From an uncultured Salinisphaerales bacterium (lineage in GTDB: Bacteria; Pseudomonadota; Gammaproteobacteria; Nevskiales; CAJXLF01), in the NCBI GenBank assembly GCA_913055805.1, contig CAJXLF010000002.1, forward strand, positions 248,001 to 312,000: a DNA stretch of 64,000 nt, given 5' to 3'. Shown piece after piece: positions 24,286 to 32,641 of this stretch (position 1 is the first letter of the stretch; the number at the start of each line of letters is the position of its first letter). The notes beneath the pieces are model-generated. The model did no database searches and had not been told where the DNA came from. It was given only the letters and a program-made list of their open reading frames with translations. Both the position numbers and the translations under genes were made by a program.

Positions 24286-25400
24286 TGATCCCGACCAACC
24301 TGCCCGTTTACACCGACTTCTCGCAACTGGCCGAGCTGAAGAACAGCAAGGCCACCGTCGGCGAGAACCTGGAGAACGTGGCACGGCAGTTCGAGTCGCT
24401 GTTCACCCACATGATGATCAAGAGCATGCGCCAGGCCACCCCCGGCGATTCGCTGTTCAGTAACAGCCAGATGGATACCTATCAGGGCATGTTCGACCAG
24501 CAGATTGCCATCGCCATGTCGCAGGGCAAGGGCCTGGGCATTGCCGAGGCCATGCTGCGTCAGATGGCTCCGTCGGGTAGCCAGGTCCAGACGCAGCCCA
24601 AACCACTGATCGAAGGCCTGCCCAGCGGTCTCAAATTGCCCGTATCCGTTGACGACAGCATGCCGCTTGCGCAACCGCAACTACGCCCCAAAGCCCAGGC
24701 CAACCCCAACGCCGTGAGCGCCACCCAGCGCGAGGCCGTCCTGAAGGCCTATGGCGTATTGCCGGCGCCCTCAACCGAATACGCCATGCGTAATCCGCTG
24801 CAGGCAGCCGGCTTGAATCCGGCTGAAGTACATACGCCACAGGCGCCCCGTGAAACCCTGAATCTGGCCGCTGTGGAACGACACAGCCGTCCGGGCACGC
24901 CCGAGGACTTCATCGCCCGGGTATGGCCCGCCGCCCAACGTGTGGCCGGTGAACTTGGTGTGTCGCCGCGCGTACTGATCGCCCAGGCGGCACTGGAAAC
25001 CGGCTGGGGCCGGCATATGCCCAAGGGTAGCGATGGTCAGTCCAGCCAGAATTATTTCGGCATCAAGACCCATAACCAGTGGGATGGCCGGCAGGTAGCC
25101 GCCAATACCACCGAAATCGTCAACGGCCAGGCGGTACGTGAAAAAGCCAGTTTCCGCGCCTACGACTCCATTGAAGCCAGTTTCCATGACTTTGCCGACT
25201 TCCTGAAGACCAATCCACGCTACGAAAATGCCCTTTCCGTATCGCATGATGCAGAAAAATTTGTCGAAGCCCTTCAGAAAGCCGGCTATGCGACCGATCC
25301 TAAGTATGCAGACAAACTGAAATCCATCATGAATGGACGGCGTATGAACCTGATGGTTGCGCAGGCAGACGCACAGAATGAAACGACCAAGGTGGGTTAG
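24285..25400 (+). CDS. flgJ: Peptidoglycan hydrolase FlgJ (rod cap plus glucosaminidase)
   Basis: Dual-domain rod-scaffolding protein of 371 residues. The N-terminal rod-cap domain is at about 25-95 (VARQFESLFTHMMIKSMRQA, MFDQQIAIAMSQGKGLGIAE). A Pro/Gln-rich linker follows. The C-terminal glucosaminidase-type domain at about 205-360 has ARVWPAAQRVAGELGVSPRV, IAQAALETGWGRHMPKG and NYFGIKTHNQWDG. The enzyme opens peptidoglycan for the growing rod. It is coupled to flgI (one-base overlap) and ends at the left edge of an inserted inverted-repeat element: its stop codon's last base is the first base of the 5' repeat. Confidence 0.96.
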   Translation: MIPTNLPVYTDFSQLAELKNSKATVGENLENVARQFESLFTHMMIKSMRQATPGDSLFSNSQMDTYQGMFDQQIAIAMSQGKGLGIAEAMLRQMAPSGSQVQTQPKPLIEGLPSGLKLPVSVDDSMPLAQPQLRPKAQANPNAVSATQREAVLKAYGVLPAPSTEYAMRNPLQAAGLNPAEVHTPQAPRETLNLAAVERHSRPGTPEDFIARVWPAAQRVAGELGVSPRVLIAQAALETGWGRHMPKGSDGQSSQNYFGIKTHNQWDGRQVAANTTEIVNGQAVREKASFRAYDSIEASFHDFADFLKTNPRYENALSVSHDAEKFVEALQKAGYATDPKYADKLKSIMNGRRMNLMVAQADAQNETTKVG

Positions 25401-25736
25401 GGCCTGTGTGTGCTTTTTCGACGGTGTCGCCGGAGGCTGTAAAGCCCCAGCGCACGAAACGAGGAGAGAAATTTGGTTATTCCAAATGAACGACAAGTGA
25501 CACAGCGCTGGGGCTTTACAGCCCCGTCCCGAAGGGTTGCTTGCCAAAGCCCGCCATACTCTGTTGCGCGGCCCTTCCCTGGGCCGCGTCCTGACGGACT
25601 CGCTGCGCTCGCGACAATACGTTCCCTACGCATTGTTGCTCGCCTGGCCCTTAGGTTGGCTAAGGGCGGCGGCGTGCGCCTTGCCTGGCAAACTTGGGCA
25701 AGCAACGTCATCCGCCGAATAAGCACACACAGGCCC
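25400..25736. repeat. 337-bp MITE-like inverted-repeat element between flgJ and flgK
   Basis: The ends 25400-25420 and 25716-25736 are 21-bp inverted repeats with one mismatch; the outer 16 bp are perfect (GGGCCTGTGTGTGCTT). Inside, a perfect 19-bp pair (25435-25453 and 25505-25523) forms a large stem with a ~51-nt loop. No credible protein is encoded. The element occupies the whole flgJ-flgK gap except 4 nt before the flgK ATG, so it supplies flgK's leader sequence. I see no clear sigma-54 or sigma-28 promoter within it. Confidence 0.85.
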
Positions 25737-25740
25737 TCAA

Positions 25741-27627
25741 ATGGCTGACCTATTAAGCACTGGTGTATCGGCCCTGCTTTCCTACAAGCGGGCGCTGGAT
25801 ACGACCGGGCACAACATCGCCAATGTGAATACCGACGGATACTCGCGTCAGCGGGTGGATCTGACCACGCGTATTGGCCAGAACACCGGCGGTTACTACA
25901 TTGGCAGCGGCGTACAGATCGGCAGCGTGGAACGCCTGCAGGAACGTTTTGTCTTCGACCAGATACTGGAAGCCGGCGCACGCCAGTCCAGCCTGGAAAG
26001 ACTGTCCACCCTGACTTCGCAGGTCGACAGTCTGTTTTCCGACAGCGCCACTTCGCTGGCCGAGCCGCTGCGCAGCTTCTTTGAAGCCGCCGATGGTGTA
26101 GCCGCCCAGCCGCTGTCCAATGCCGCCCGCCAGGTCATGCTGGAAGAAGCCAACAGTCTGGTGGCCCGCGGCAACCTGCTCTACCAGCAACTGGGTGCAC
26201 TGGATACCGAATCCAATCAACAAGTTACCCAACTCGCCCAGGATGCCAAAGATATCCTGCGTGAAATTGCTCAGCTCAACCGCGACATCGGCCTGGCGGA
26301 AGCCTCGGCCGCCGGCGCTCCCCCCAATGACCTGCTGGATGAACGCGACCGCCAACTGACGGCCCTGTCCGAACTGATGTCCATCAGTACGGTGGTACAG
26401 GACGACGGCGCCATCAACGTCTTCACCAGCAAGGGCCAACCTCTGGTCGTTGGCCAGCAGGCCAGCACCCTGACGGCGGTGGCCGACCCCTATGGCGGCG
26501 GCCGCATGAGTCTGGCTCTGCAAACACCCAGCGGCACCCAGACCCTGGGCGTGGAAGGTGGCGTGCTGGGCGGCATCATGGACTTCCGTGATGATGTACT
26601 GGACCCGGCCATCAGCCGCCTGGGCAAGGTCATGGCCGGCCTGGCCCTGGTGGCCAACGAACAACAGGCCCGGGGCATTGATCTGTATGGCAATGCCGGC
26701 TCGCCTCTGTTCAGCCTGCCCGGCTTCGAGGCGCAGGAATACAGTGGCAACACCGGCACAGCTGCACTCAACGCGACGTTCAGCGATGCCTCTGCCCTGG
26801 GCAGTGAAGCCTTTGAATTACGCTATGACGGCGCCAACTGGAGCGCCCGCGGCCTGAGCAGCGGCAGCACGCTGACGGTCACCGGCAGCGGCACAGCAGG
26901 TGATCCCCTGCTGGTGCAGGGCATGGCGGTTACCGTTTCTGGCGCCGCCAATGCAGGCGACCGTTTCCGGCTGAACCCGGGACGCCAGGCATTGAGCACA
27001 ATGTCTGTATCCCTGAGCGACCCCTCGGGTATCGCCGCGGCCTCGCCGATCCGCACGGCCGCAAGCGTCAGTAACAACGGCAACGCCAGTATCAACGGCG
27101 GCAGCGTACTGGATATCAATGACCCGAATCTGGCCACGCCCACCACCATCCAGTTTGTCGATGCCAACAACTACACCGTTGGCGGCAACGGACCGTTTGC
27201 CTATACCGCCGGCAATCCGATCGACGCCAATGGCTGGCGTGTAGTGATTTCCGGCACGCCCGCCGCAGGTGACGAATTCACCGTCAGCCCCACGCCGGCC
27301 GGCAGCAGTGATAACCGCAATGCATTGAGCTTCGCCGGGCTGGACGACAGCAATCTGCTTGACGGCGGCACGGCTTCGCTGAGTGGCAGTCACAGCGCCC
27401 TGGTGTCCCGCATAGGTACCCAGGCCCGCAGTGCCGACATCCAGCTGGGCGCGCAGACCGCCGTACGTAACGAATTACAGAGCCGCCTGGAAGCGGTATC
27501 CGGCGTCAACCTCGACGAAGAGGCCGCCAATCTGATCAAGTTCCAGCAAAGCTACCAGGCTGCCGCACAGGTGATTGCCACCGCCGACACCCTGTTCCAG
27601 ACCCTGCTGGCCGCGGTGCGGAGATAA
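25741..27627 (+). CDS. flgK: Hook-filament junction protein FlgK (HAP1)
   Basis: Junction protein of 628 residues. The N-terminus is canonical (LLSTGVSALLSYKRALDTTG, HNIANVNTDGYSRQRV), and the C-terminus has VNLDEEAANLIKFQQSYQAA then AQVIATADTLFQTLL. The large central region is Ala/Gly/Ser/Thr-rich and variable. No strong Shine-Dalgarno precedes the ATG; the only purines are in CACAGGCCCTCAA, which comes from the end of the inverted-repeat element immediately upstream. flgL follows after 3 nt. FlgN is its chaperone. Confidence 0.96.
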   Translation: MADLLSTGVSALLSYKRALDTTGHNIANVNTDGYSRQRVDLTTRIGQNTGGYYIGSGVQIGSVERLQERFVFDQILEAGARQSSLERLSTLTSQVDSLFSDSATSLAEPLRSFFEAADGVAAQPLSNAARQVMLEEANSLVARGNLLYQQLGALDTESNQQVTQLAQDAKDILREIAQLNRDIGLAEASAAGAPPNDLLDERDRQLTALSELMSISTVVQDDGAINVFTSKGQPLVVGQQASTLTAVADPYGGGRMSLALQTPSGTQTLGVEGGVLGGIMDFRDDVLDPAISRLGKVMAGLALVANEQQARGIDLYGNAGSPLFSLPGFEAQEYSGNTGTAALNATFSDASALGSEAFELRYDGANWSARGLSSGSTLTVTGSGTAGDPLLVQGMAVTVSGAANAGDRFRLNPGRQALSTMSVSLSDPSGIAAASPIRTAASVSNNGNASINGGSVLDINDPNLATPTTIQFVDANNYTVGGNGPFAYTAGNPIDANGWRVVISGTPAAGDEFTVSPTPAGSSDNRNALSFAGLDDSNLLDGGTASLSGSHSALVSRIGTQARSADIQLGAQTAVRNELQSRLEAVSGVNLDEEAANLIKFQQSYQAAAQVIATADTLFQTLLAAVRR

Positions 27628-27630
27628 GCC

Positions 27631-28818
27631 ATGCGCATATCCACCGCGGAACTTTACCGCCAGGCCGTCAGCCAGATGCAACAGCAGCAGCTGGCGTTGT
27701 CGAAAATCCAGCAACAGATTTCCACCGGCCTGCGCCTGCGTACCGCGGCCGATGACCCGGCCGCGCATTCCCGCATACTCAACCTGGAAGCCGGTCTCGG
27801 TGATATTGACCGCATGGGTGAGAATGCCGGTTTTGTAAATCAACGCCTGGCCCTGCTCGATGACACCCTGGGTGAACTGAACAGCTACCTGATGCGCCTG
27901 CGTGAGCTGGCGGTACAGTCCAACAGCGGCACCCTGGACGCGACCCAGTTGAAACACATCCAGACGGAAGTGATGCAAGTGCAGGATGCCATCCTGCAGC
28001 TTTCCAACCGCCAGGATGGCGACGGCACCTATCTGTTTTCCGGCAACGACCAGGCGGCCTCGCCGCCTTTCAGCCGTGTCGGCCAGAACGTGGCCTACAG
28101 CGGTGACCAGGGCTTGCGCCAGCTGGAAGTCGCGCCGGGGCAGTTCATTACCGAGAACATTCCCGGCTCAGAGCTGTTTCAGCGTATCACCAGCGGCAGC
28201 GGCGGCTTTCGCGTGCGCGAAGTCGCCGGCGCCAGCGGCAGCGCCGTACTTACCGGCGCCAGCCTGACCAATGCCGGCACCTGGAATGGCGGACCCTATA
28301 CCCTGTCATTTACCGACCCCGCCAACTACGAAATCCGTGATGCCGGCAATAATCTGGTGGCCGCGGGGGCTTACACCCCGGGCGAGAGTATTGATGTGCA
28401 GGGCATTCGCCTGACGCTTGAAGGCGCCCCTGCTGCCGGTGACAGTTTCGTGGTAGAGAGCGCCCACAAGCAGGATCTCTTCAGCACCGTTCAGCAGTTT
28501 TCCGATGCCCTGGTTGCCGGCGGCGACAGCGCCAGACTCTCCAACGCGATTTACGGCAGCCTGGAAGATCTCGACCAGGCCATCAATCATATTAATGATC
28601 AGCGCGCACTGGTTGGCAGCCGTCTGAATACCGCAGACGCAGCACAGTCCACACATGATGCCTTGAGCCTGCATTACAAAAACAGTCTTTCGCAGCTCAA
28701 GGATCTGGATTATGCCGAAGCCAGCGCCGAACTGGCCCAGCAGCTCACGGCGCTGCAGGCCGCCCAGGCCACCTTTACCCGCGTGCAGGGCCTGTCGCTG
28801 TTCAACTTCCTGAACTGA
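27631..28818 (+). CDS. flgL: Hook-filament junction protein FlgL (HAP3)
   Basis: Flagellin-related junction protein of 395 residues. The N-terminal flagellin-like helices (MRISTAELYRQAVSQMQQQQ, KIQQQISTGLRLRTAADDPA) and the C-terminal helix (DLDYAEASAELAQQLTALQA then TFTRVQGLSLFNFL) are clear, with YLFSGNDQAASPF-like FlgL text in the centre. It is the last gene of the hook and junction operon. Downstream, 28819-28871 has no obvious terminator, and the oppositely oriented hicB begins to be read. Confidence 0.95.
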   Translation: MRISTAELYRQAVSQMQQQQLALSKIQQQISTGLRLRTAADDPAAHSRILNLEAGLGDIDRMGENAGFVNQRLALLDDTLGELNSYLMRLRELAVQSNSGTLDATQLKHIQTEVMQVQDAILQLSNRQDGDGTYLFSGNDQAASPPFSRVGQNVAYSGDQGLRQLEVAPGQFITENIPGSELFQRITSGSGGFRVREVAGASGSAVLTGASLTNAGTWNGGPYTLSFTDPANYEIRDAGNNLVAAGAYTPGESIDVQGIRLTLEGAPAAGDSFVVESAHKQDLFSTVQQFSDALVAGGDSARLSNAIYGSLEDLDQAINHINDQRALVGSRLNTADAAQSTHDALSLHYKNSLSQLKDLDYAEASAELAQQLTALQAAQATFTRVQGLSLFNFLN

Positions 28819-28871
28819 TTTGCCCCCGTCAATCGCCGTCCGGCACGGCCTTAGAGATATAAGGGGCTGAC

Positions 28872-29207
28872 CTAGCTTGCGCTGGTCTGTTTTTGAATAG
28901 CCTCGGCCACGAACTGATTCAGACTCTGACCTTTTGAGCCTGCGGCAATAACCACTGCCTCATGCAACCTCGGGTCAATCCGCACATTGAATTTCCCCGA
29001 AAAATGCCGGTAAGGCTCGCGGCCACTCTTTTCGCAAGCTTCAAGGTATACCCGCAAGGATATTTCTCCTTCGCGGTGCAACCCTTCAATGTCAGTCGCA
29101 TAAAAATCGGCACCACCGGAAAGACCCAGAAATTCACCCCTGAACATATCGATTTCAGGGTCATAGGCAATGACTGCCTTTTGATCTGCAATAGTCATGA
29201 TATTCAT
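28872..29207 (-). CDS. hicB: HicB-type antitoxin
   Basis: Type II antitoxin of 111 residues. The N-terminal partially degraded RNase-H-like domain (AVIAYDPEIDMFRGEFLGLS) is followed by a ribbon-helix-helix domain at about 71-105 (GKFNVRIDPRLHEAVVIAAG, SLNQFVAEAIQ). The frame is open to 29234, but ATG 29207 is chosen because it overlaps the hicA stop as ATGA, giving translational coupling. The RHH domain would bind the palindrome before hicA. Its lower GC content and its orientation opposite to the surrounding flagellar genes suggest acquisition. Confidence 0.88.
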   Translation of the reverse strand: MNIMTIADQKAVIAYDPEIDMFRGEFLGLSGGADFYATDIEGLHREGEISLRVYLEACEKSGREPYRHFSGKFNVRIDPRLHEAVVIAAGSKGQSLNQFVAEAIQKQTSAS

Positions 29208-29458
29208 GGCTTCACTCCGTTCTGTTCGAGCCATTTTCGTAACGAAGCAACGGCACCCTTGTCGGTATTCGGGGAAGGATGCGGACGATGGAAAATCCGG
29301 TCCTGTCCGAATAAGTCCACATGAACACGAGAACCTTCACGCTCCTCAATACTTGCGCCCAGATCAAGCAACAGAGCTTCAATATCCGACCATCTGATAT
29401 TGGCGCTGACCGGACGGCAAAATATCCGTTCCAGTGTCTTTATATTTTTCCTTTTCAT
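29204..29458 (-). CDS. hicA: HicA-type mRNA interferase toxin
   Basis: Small toxin of 84 residues with the double-stranded RNA-binding-like HicA fold: IRWSDIEALLLDLGASIEER followed by EGSRVHVDL, holding the likely catalytic His46, and the FHRPHP segment. HicA toxins cleave mRNAs when HicB is degraded. It precedes hicB, the usual order, with a 4-nt ATGA overlap. No Shine-Dalgarno is seen, and the -10 box ends 6 nt before the ATG, predicting a leaderless mRNA. The His that is normally in a GSHxx setting is here in GSRVH, a variant. Confidence 0.86.
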   Translation of the reverse strand: MKRKNIKTLERIFCRPVSANIRWSDIEALLLDLGASIEEREGSRVHVDLFGQDRIFHRPHPSPNTDKGAVASLRKWLEQNGVKP

Positions 29459-29464
29459 ATTCGA

Positions 29465-29493
29465 ATAGTACTAATAGTTAGTACTACTATCAA
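29465..29493 (-). promoter_or_regulatory. hicAB promoter with overlapping palindromic operator
   Basis: On the minus strand TTGATA (29488-29493) and TACTAT (29465-29470) are 17 nt apart. A perfect 9-bp-arm palindrome, TAGTACTAA-TAG-TTAGTACTA (29466-29486), covers the -10 and spacer, as expected for autorepression by the HicB ribbon-helix-helix. The predicted transcription start coincides with the A of the hicA ATG. Confidence 0.75.
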
Positions 29494-29566
29494 CTATCTG
29501 TATAGAGAGGAAAAGCAGTGCCCGCCCCCCATTAGGAAGCGCTTCAGAAATATGCCGAAATAGCCC

Positions 29567-29594
29567 TAAAGGTTTCCTGACAAGCCGCCGATAT
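29567..29594 (+). promoter_or_regulatory. Sigma-28 promoter of fliC
   Basis: TAAA (29567-29570) and GCCGATAT (29587-29594) are separated by 16 nt, 65 nt before the flagellin start. The rest of the 200-nt hicA-fliC gap holds only the hicAB promoter. Confidence 0.75.
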
Positions 29595-29659
29595 TAAGTT
29601 CAGCAGGACGCAATGTTTAGCGACACTGCAACGGACTTGAACCCAAAGGAGACCCGACA

Positions 29660-30808
29660 ATGCCTCAGATTATCAACACCAACGTGATGTCGCTGAACGC
29701 GCAACGCAACCTGAACATGAGTCAGAACAGCTTGAGCGTATCCCTGCAGCGGCTTTCTTCCGGTCTGCGTATCAACAGCGCCAAAGACGACGCTGCGGGT
29801 ATGGCCATTTCGGAACGTATGACCACCCAGATCCGCGGCCTGAACCAGGCGGCCCGTAATGCCAACGACGGCATTTCACTGGCCCAGACGGCCGAAGGCG
29901 CTCTGGTGGAAGTATCCAACAACCTGCAGCGTATTCGTGAACTGGCTGTGCAGTCCCGCAACGCTACCAATAGCGCCTCGGACCGTGTGGCCCTGAACGA
30001 AGAAGCGACGCAGCTGATTGCCGAAATCAACCGTGTGGCTTCCCAGACCTCGTTCAACGGCGTGAAGCTGCTGGACGGTTCCTTCAGCAACCAGGCCTTC
30101 CAGGTCGGCGCCAACCAGGGTGAAGTGATCTCGATCAGCTCGATCGCGAACGCCAACTCCACCGCTCTGGGCACCTACAGCCGCGCCAGTGTGACCACCA
30201 TTGCCGCCACCACCTTCACGGCGGTAACGGCCGGTGACATCACCATCGAAGACGCGGATGGCGTGGCCGTCAATGTAGGCGGTATCGCCGCTGACTCCAG
30301 CGCCACCGAGCGCGCCGGCTCCCTGCGTGACGCGATCAACGCGATCGCTGACCAGACCGGTGTGTACGCGGTGAATGACACTGCCACCACGGTGACCCTG
30401 GTGTCCTCGCATGACGTGGTTGTCACCCTGGCGGGCACTGCCACCACGGCCACCACAGGCCTGACGGCTGGCACCACGGCTGCTGCCTCGCAGACCGGCT
30501 TCGACGCGCTGGACATCTCCAACGTGGCCGGTGCTGACACTGCGATGCAGTCCATGGACGCTGCTCTGGATGCGGTCAACTCAGCCCGCGCTGAACTGGG
30601 CGCCATCCAGAACCGCTTCAGCTCGGTAGTGGCCAGTCTGACCACGCAGAGCGAGAACCTGGAAGCTGCCCGCAGCCGCATCCGCGACGCGGACTTCGCC
30701 GCCGAAACCGCCAACCTGACTCGGGCACAGATCCTGCAGCAGGCTGGTACGGCGATGCTCGCCCAGGCGAATGCACTGCCTCAGAACGTACTGAGCCTCC
30801 TCCAGTAA
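29660..30808 (+). CDS. fliC: Flagellin FliC
   Basis: Filament subunit of 382 residues. The N-terminal D0/D1 (MPQIINTNVMSLNAQRNLNM, LQRLSSGLRINSAKDDAAGM, AISERMTTQIRGLNQAARNA) and the C-terminal D1/D0 (ENLEAARSRIRDADFAAETA, NLTRAQILQQAGTAMLAQAN) are canonical. Between them is a modest Ala/Thr-rich variable region (about 175-285). It is monocistronic: sigma-28 promoter and AAAGGAG Shine-Dalgarno upstream, strong terminator directly downstream. It is the only flagellin gene in the window. Confidence 0.97.
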   Translation: MPQIINTNVMSLNAQRNLNMSQNSLSVSLQRLSSGLRINSAKDDAAGMAISERMTTQIRGLNQAARNANDGISLAQTAEGALVEVSNNLQRIRELAVQSRNATNSASDRVALNEEATQLIAEINRVASQTSFNGVKLLDGSFSNQAFQVGANQGEVISISSIANANSTALGTYSRASVTTIAATTFTAVTAGDITIEDADGVAVNVGGIAADSSATERAGSLRDAINAIADQTGVYAVNDTATTVTLVSSHDVVVTLAGTATTATTGLTAGTTAAASQTGFDALDISNVAGADTAMQSMDAALDAVNSARAELGAIQNRFSSVVASLTTQSENLEAARSRIRDADFAAETANLTRAQILQQAGTAMLAQANALPQNVLSLLQ

Positions 30809-30816
30809 TGAGGAAT

Positions 30817-30849
30817 CCCCGGGGTGGCAACACCCCGGGGTCTTTCTCT
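30817..30849 (+). terminator. Rho-independent terminator of fliC
   Basis: A 10-bp GC-rich stem (CCCCGGGGTG / CACCCCGGGG) with a stable GCAA tetraloop is followed by TCTTTCTCT, 8 nt after the fliC stop. Confidence 0.88.
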
Positions 30850-30869
30850 GGCAACACTGGAGACTGACG

Positions 30870-31184
30870 ATGAAAATCTGGAATGCAATATCAAAACTCG
30901 GAAAGCACAAGACACCCGTACGGCCCAGGCCGCGGGTTTCCTGCGTTTCAGGATCTGGCAAACCCGAAAAGTCGTCTAAAAAAGCGCAGTTACGCGAACT
31001 GGCCAGGGACATCCTGACCATGAACAAACAAATGCGTGCGCAGAAACTGCCCTATCACCTGCAACTGGCTGACCGCGGGTACGGACCGGAAGTCATCCTG
31101 GTGGATGCCAAGACCGGCCGCCCCCTGCCCAACCCCGGTTACCAGCAGTTACATGATCTGGCCGATCTGCCGCGCGACGGTTAA
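30870..31184 (+). CDS. FlaG-like small flagellar protein (tentative)
   Basis: Basic protein of 104 residues between fliC and fliD, the standard place of flaG. The second half, LPYHLQLADRGYGPEVILVD followed by AKTGRPLPNPG, resembles the FlaG pattern of a beta strand, an acidic turn and VxVxDxxTGxxI, but the match is weak. The usual IPPEE ending is replaced by YQQLHDLADL, and the Lys/Arg-rich N-terminus is not FlaG-like. Position is the main argument; FlaG proteins influence filament length. An independent small protein of unknown function is an alternative. Confidence 0.55.
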   Translation: MKIWNAISKLGKHKTPVRPRPRVSCVSGSGKPEKSSKKAQLRELARDILTMNKQMRAQKLPYHLQLADRGYGPEVILVDAKTGRPLPNPGYQQLHDLADLPRDG

Positions 31185-31226
31185 TTGACAGGATCGCTGT
31201 ACTGACAGCGCTGTCGAGGAGGTCGC

Positions 31227-32615
31227 ATGCCAACAATCAGTGCACTCGGCATCGGATCAGGACTGGATATCGCCAGTCTTGTGGAACAACTCGTTCAGGC
31301 CGAAACCTCCGCCAAACGCAGCAGCCTGATCCGGCGTGAAGCCAATACCCAGGCCAGGATTTCCGCCTTCGGCACCCTGCAGGGGGCCTTGTCTGCCCTG
31401 CAGTCCAAGGTCAACAGCCTAACGACCGGCGGCGCGCTGGAAACCCTCTCGGCCACCAGCAGCGACGAAGACATTTTCACCGCCATTGCCACCAGCAGCG
31501 CTAACGCTGGCAGCCATAGCGTTGAAGTCATTACCCTGGCCAAGGCGCATCGCCTGGCATCCGGCAGTTACGCTTCCGGCGATACGGTCATCGGCACCGG
31601 CGACCTGACGATCGAAGTCGGCAGCGAGTCCTTCAGCGTCAACATCGACAGCGAAGAAAACACCCTGGCCGGCATCATGAACGCCATCAACGATGCCGAG
31701 GACAACCCCGGCGTACAGGCCAGCCTGATCAATGCCGGTGGTGTCACCCGCCTGGTGCTGACCTCTACGGAAACCGGGACTGAACACAGTCTGCGTGTCA
31801 CCCAGAGCGGCGGCGACGGTGGTCTGGCGGCGCTGGTCTACGACCCGGGCGTGGATGAACAACTCAGCGAAGTCACACCTGCTACTGACAGCCAGATACG
31901 GGTGGACGGCTTTCTGCATACCGCATCATCCAACAGCATCGACGATGTACTCGATGGTGTAACGCTGCAACTGAAGGCGGGTGACGAAGGCAATGTTCAC
32001 CAACTGGCGATTGCCATCAATACCAGCACGCAGCGGGCCGCCATCGAAGGCTTCGTCCAGTCCTACAACGCCGCCATCGCCAGTATTGGCAGTGTGTCGC
32101 GTTATAACAGCGACACGCAGCAGGCCTCCGCGCTGACGGGGGATTCCACCGTTCGCCAGCTCGGCAACAGCCTGCGCTCGGCACTGAGCGCCATTTCCCC
32201 GGGCCTGGCCGCACAGATTGGCTCGTTGTCGGAAATCGGCATTGATATCCAGGTGGATGGCACGCTGAAAATAGACCAATCCAAGCTGGATGACGCGCTC
32301 GCCAATAACCCCGAGCGCGTGCGTGCGCTTTTAACCGGCGCATCGGGCATTGCCGTGCAGCTTTCCACCGTACTGAGCCAGTACCTGGGCAGCGGCGGAC
32401 GCATCAGTACCGCCCTGGAACGGCTGGAAGGCCAGCTTGACGGCATCGAGGACGATAACCTGCGCCTGGACGATCGCGCCATTGCGCTTGAAGAGCGTTA
32501 CCGCAGGCAGTTCACCGCCCTCGACGGCCTGATCGCACAGATGAACAGCACCAGCGAGTTCCTGACCAACCAGTTGGCCAATCTCAGCAGCTTTACCACC
32601 CGTCGCAATAACTGA
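31227..32615 (+). CDS. fliD: Flagellar filament cap protein FliD (HAP2)
   Basis: Cap protein of 462 residues that folds flagellin subunits at the filament tip. The N-terminus is typical (MPTISALGIGSGLDIASLVE, QLVQAETSAKRSSLIRREAN), as is the C-terminal coiled coil (LERLEGQLDGIEDDNLRLDD, RAIALEERYRRQFTALDGLI, TSEFLTNQLANL). GAGGAGG precedes the ATG. A 12-bp perfect palindrome (GACAGCGCTGTC, 31204-31215) lies in the 42-nt gap before it, but no flagellar promoter motif does. Confidence 0.96.
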   Translation: MPTISALGIGSGLDIASLVEQLVQAETSAKRSSLIRREANTQARISAFGTLQGALSALQSKVNSLTTGGALETLSATSSDEDIFTAIATSSANAGSHSVEVITLAKAHRLASGSYASGDTVIGTGDLTIEVGSESFSVNIDSEENTLAGIMNAINDAEDNPGVQASLINAGGVTRLVLTSTETGTEHSLRVTQSGGDGGLAALVYDPGVDEQLSEVTPATDSQIRVDGFLHTASSNSIDDVLDGVTLQLKAGDEGNVHQLAIAINTSTQRAAIEGFVQSYNAAIASIGSVSRYNSDTQQASALTGDSTVRQLGNSLRSALSAISPGLAAQIGSLSEIGIDIQVDGTLKIDQSKLDDALANNPERVRALLTGASGIAVQLSTVLSQYLGSGGRISTALERLEGQLDGIEDDNLRLDDRAIALEERYRRQFTALDGLIAQMNSTSEFLTNQLANLSSFTTRRNN

Positions 32616-32641
32616 TAACAGACATCCACAAGGAGTGTGAC

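Noticed and set aside
25397-25981. ORFs on both strands in the flgJ-flgK gap
   Set aside because: They read through inverted-repeat arms and into flgK antisense; no domain and no ribosome-binding site.
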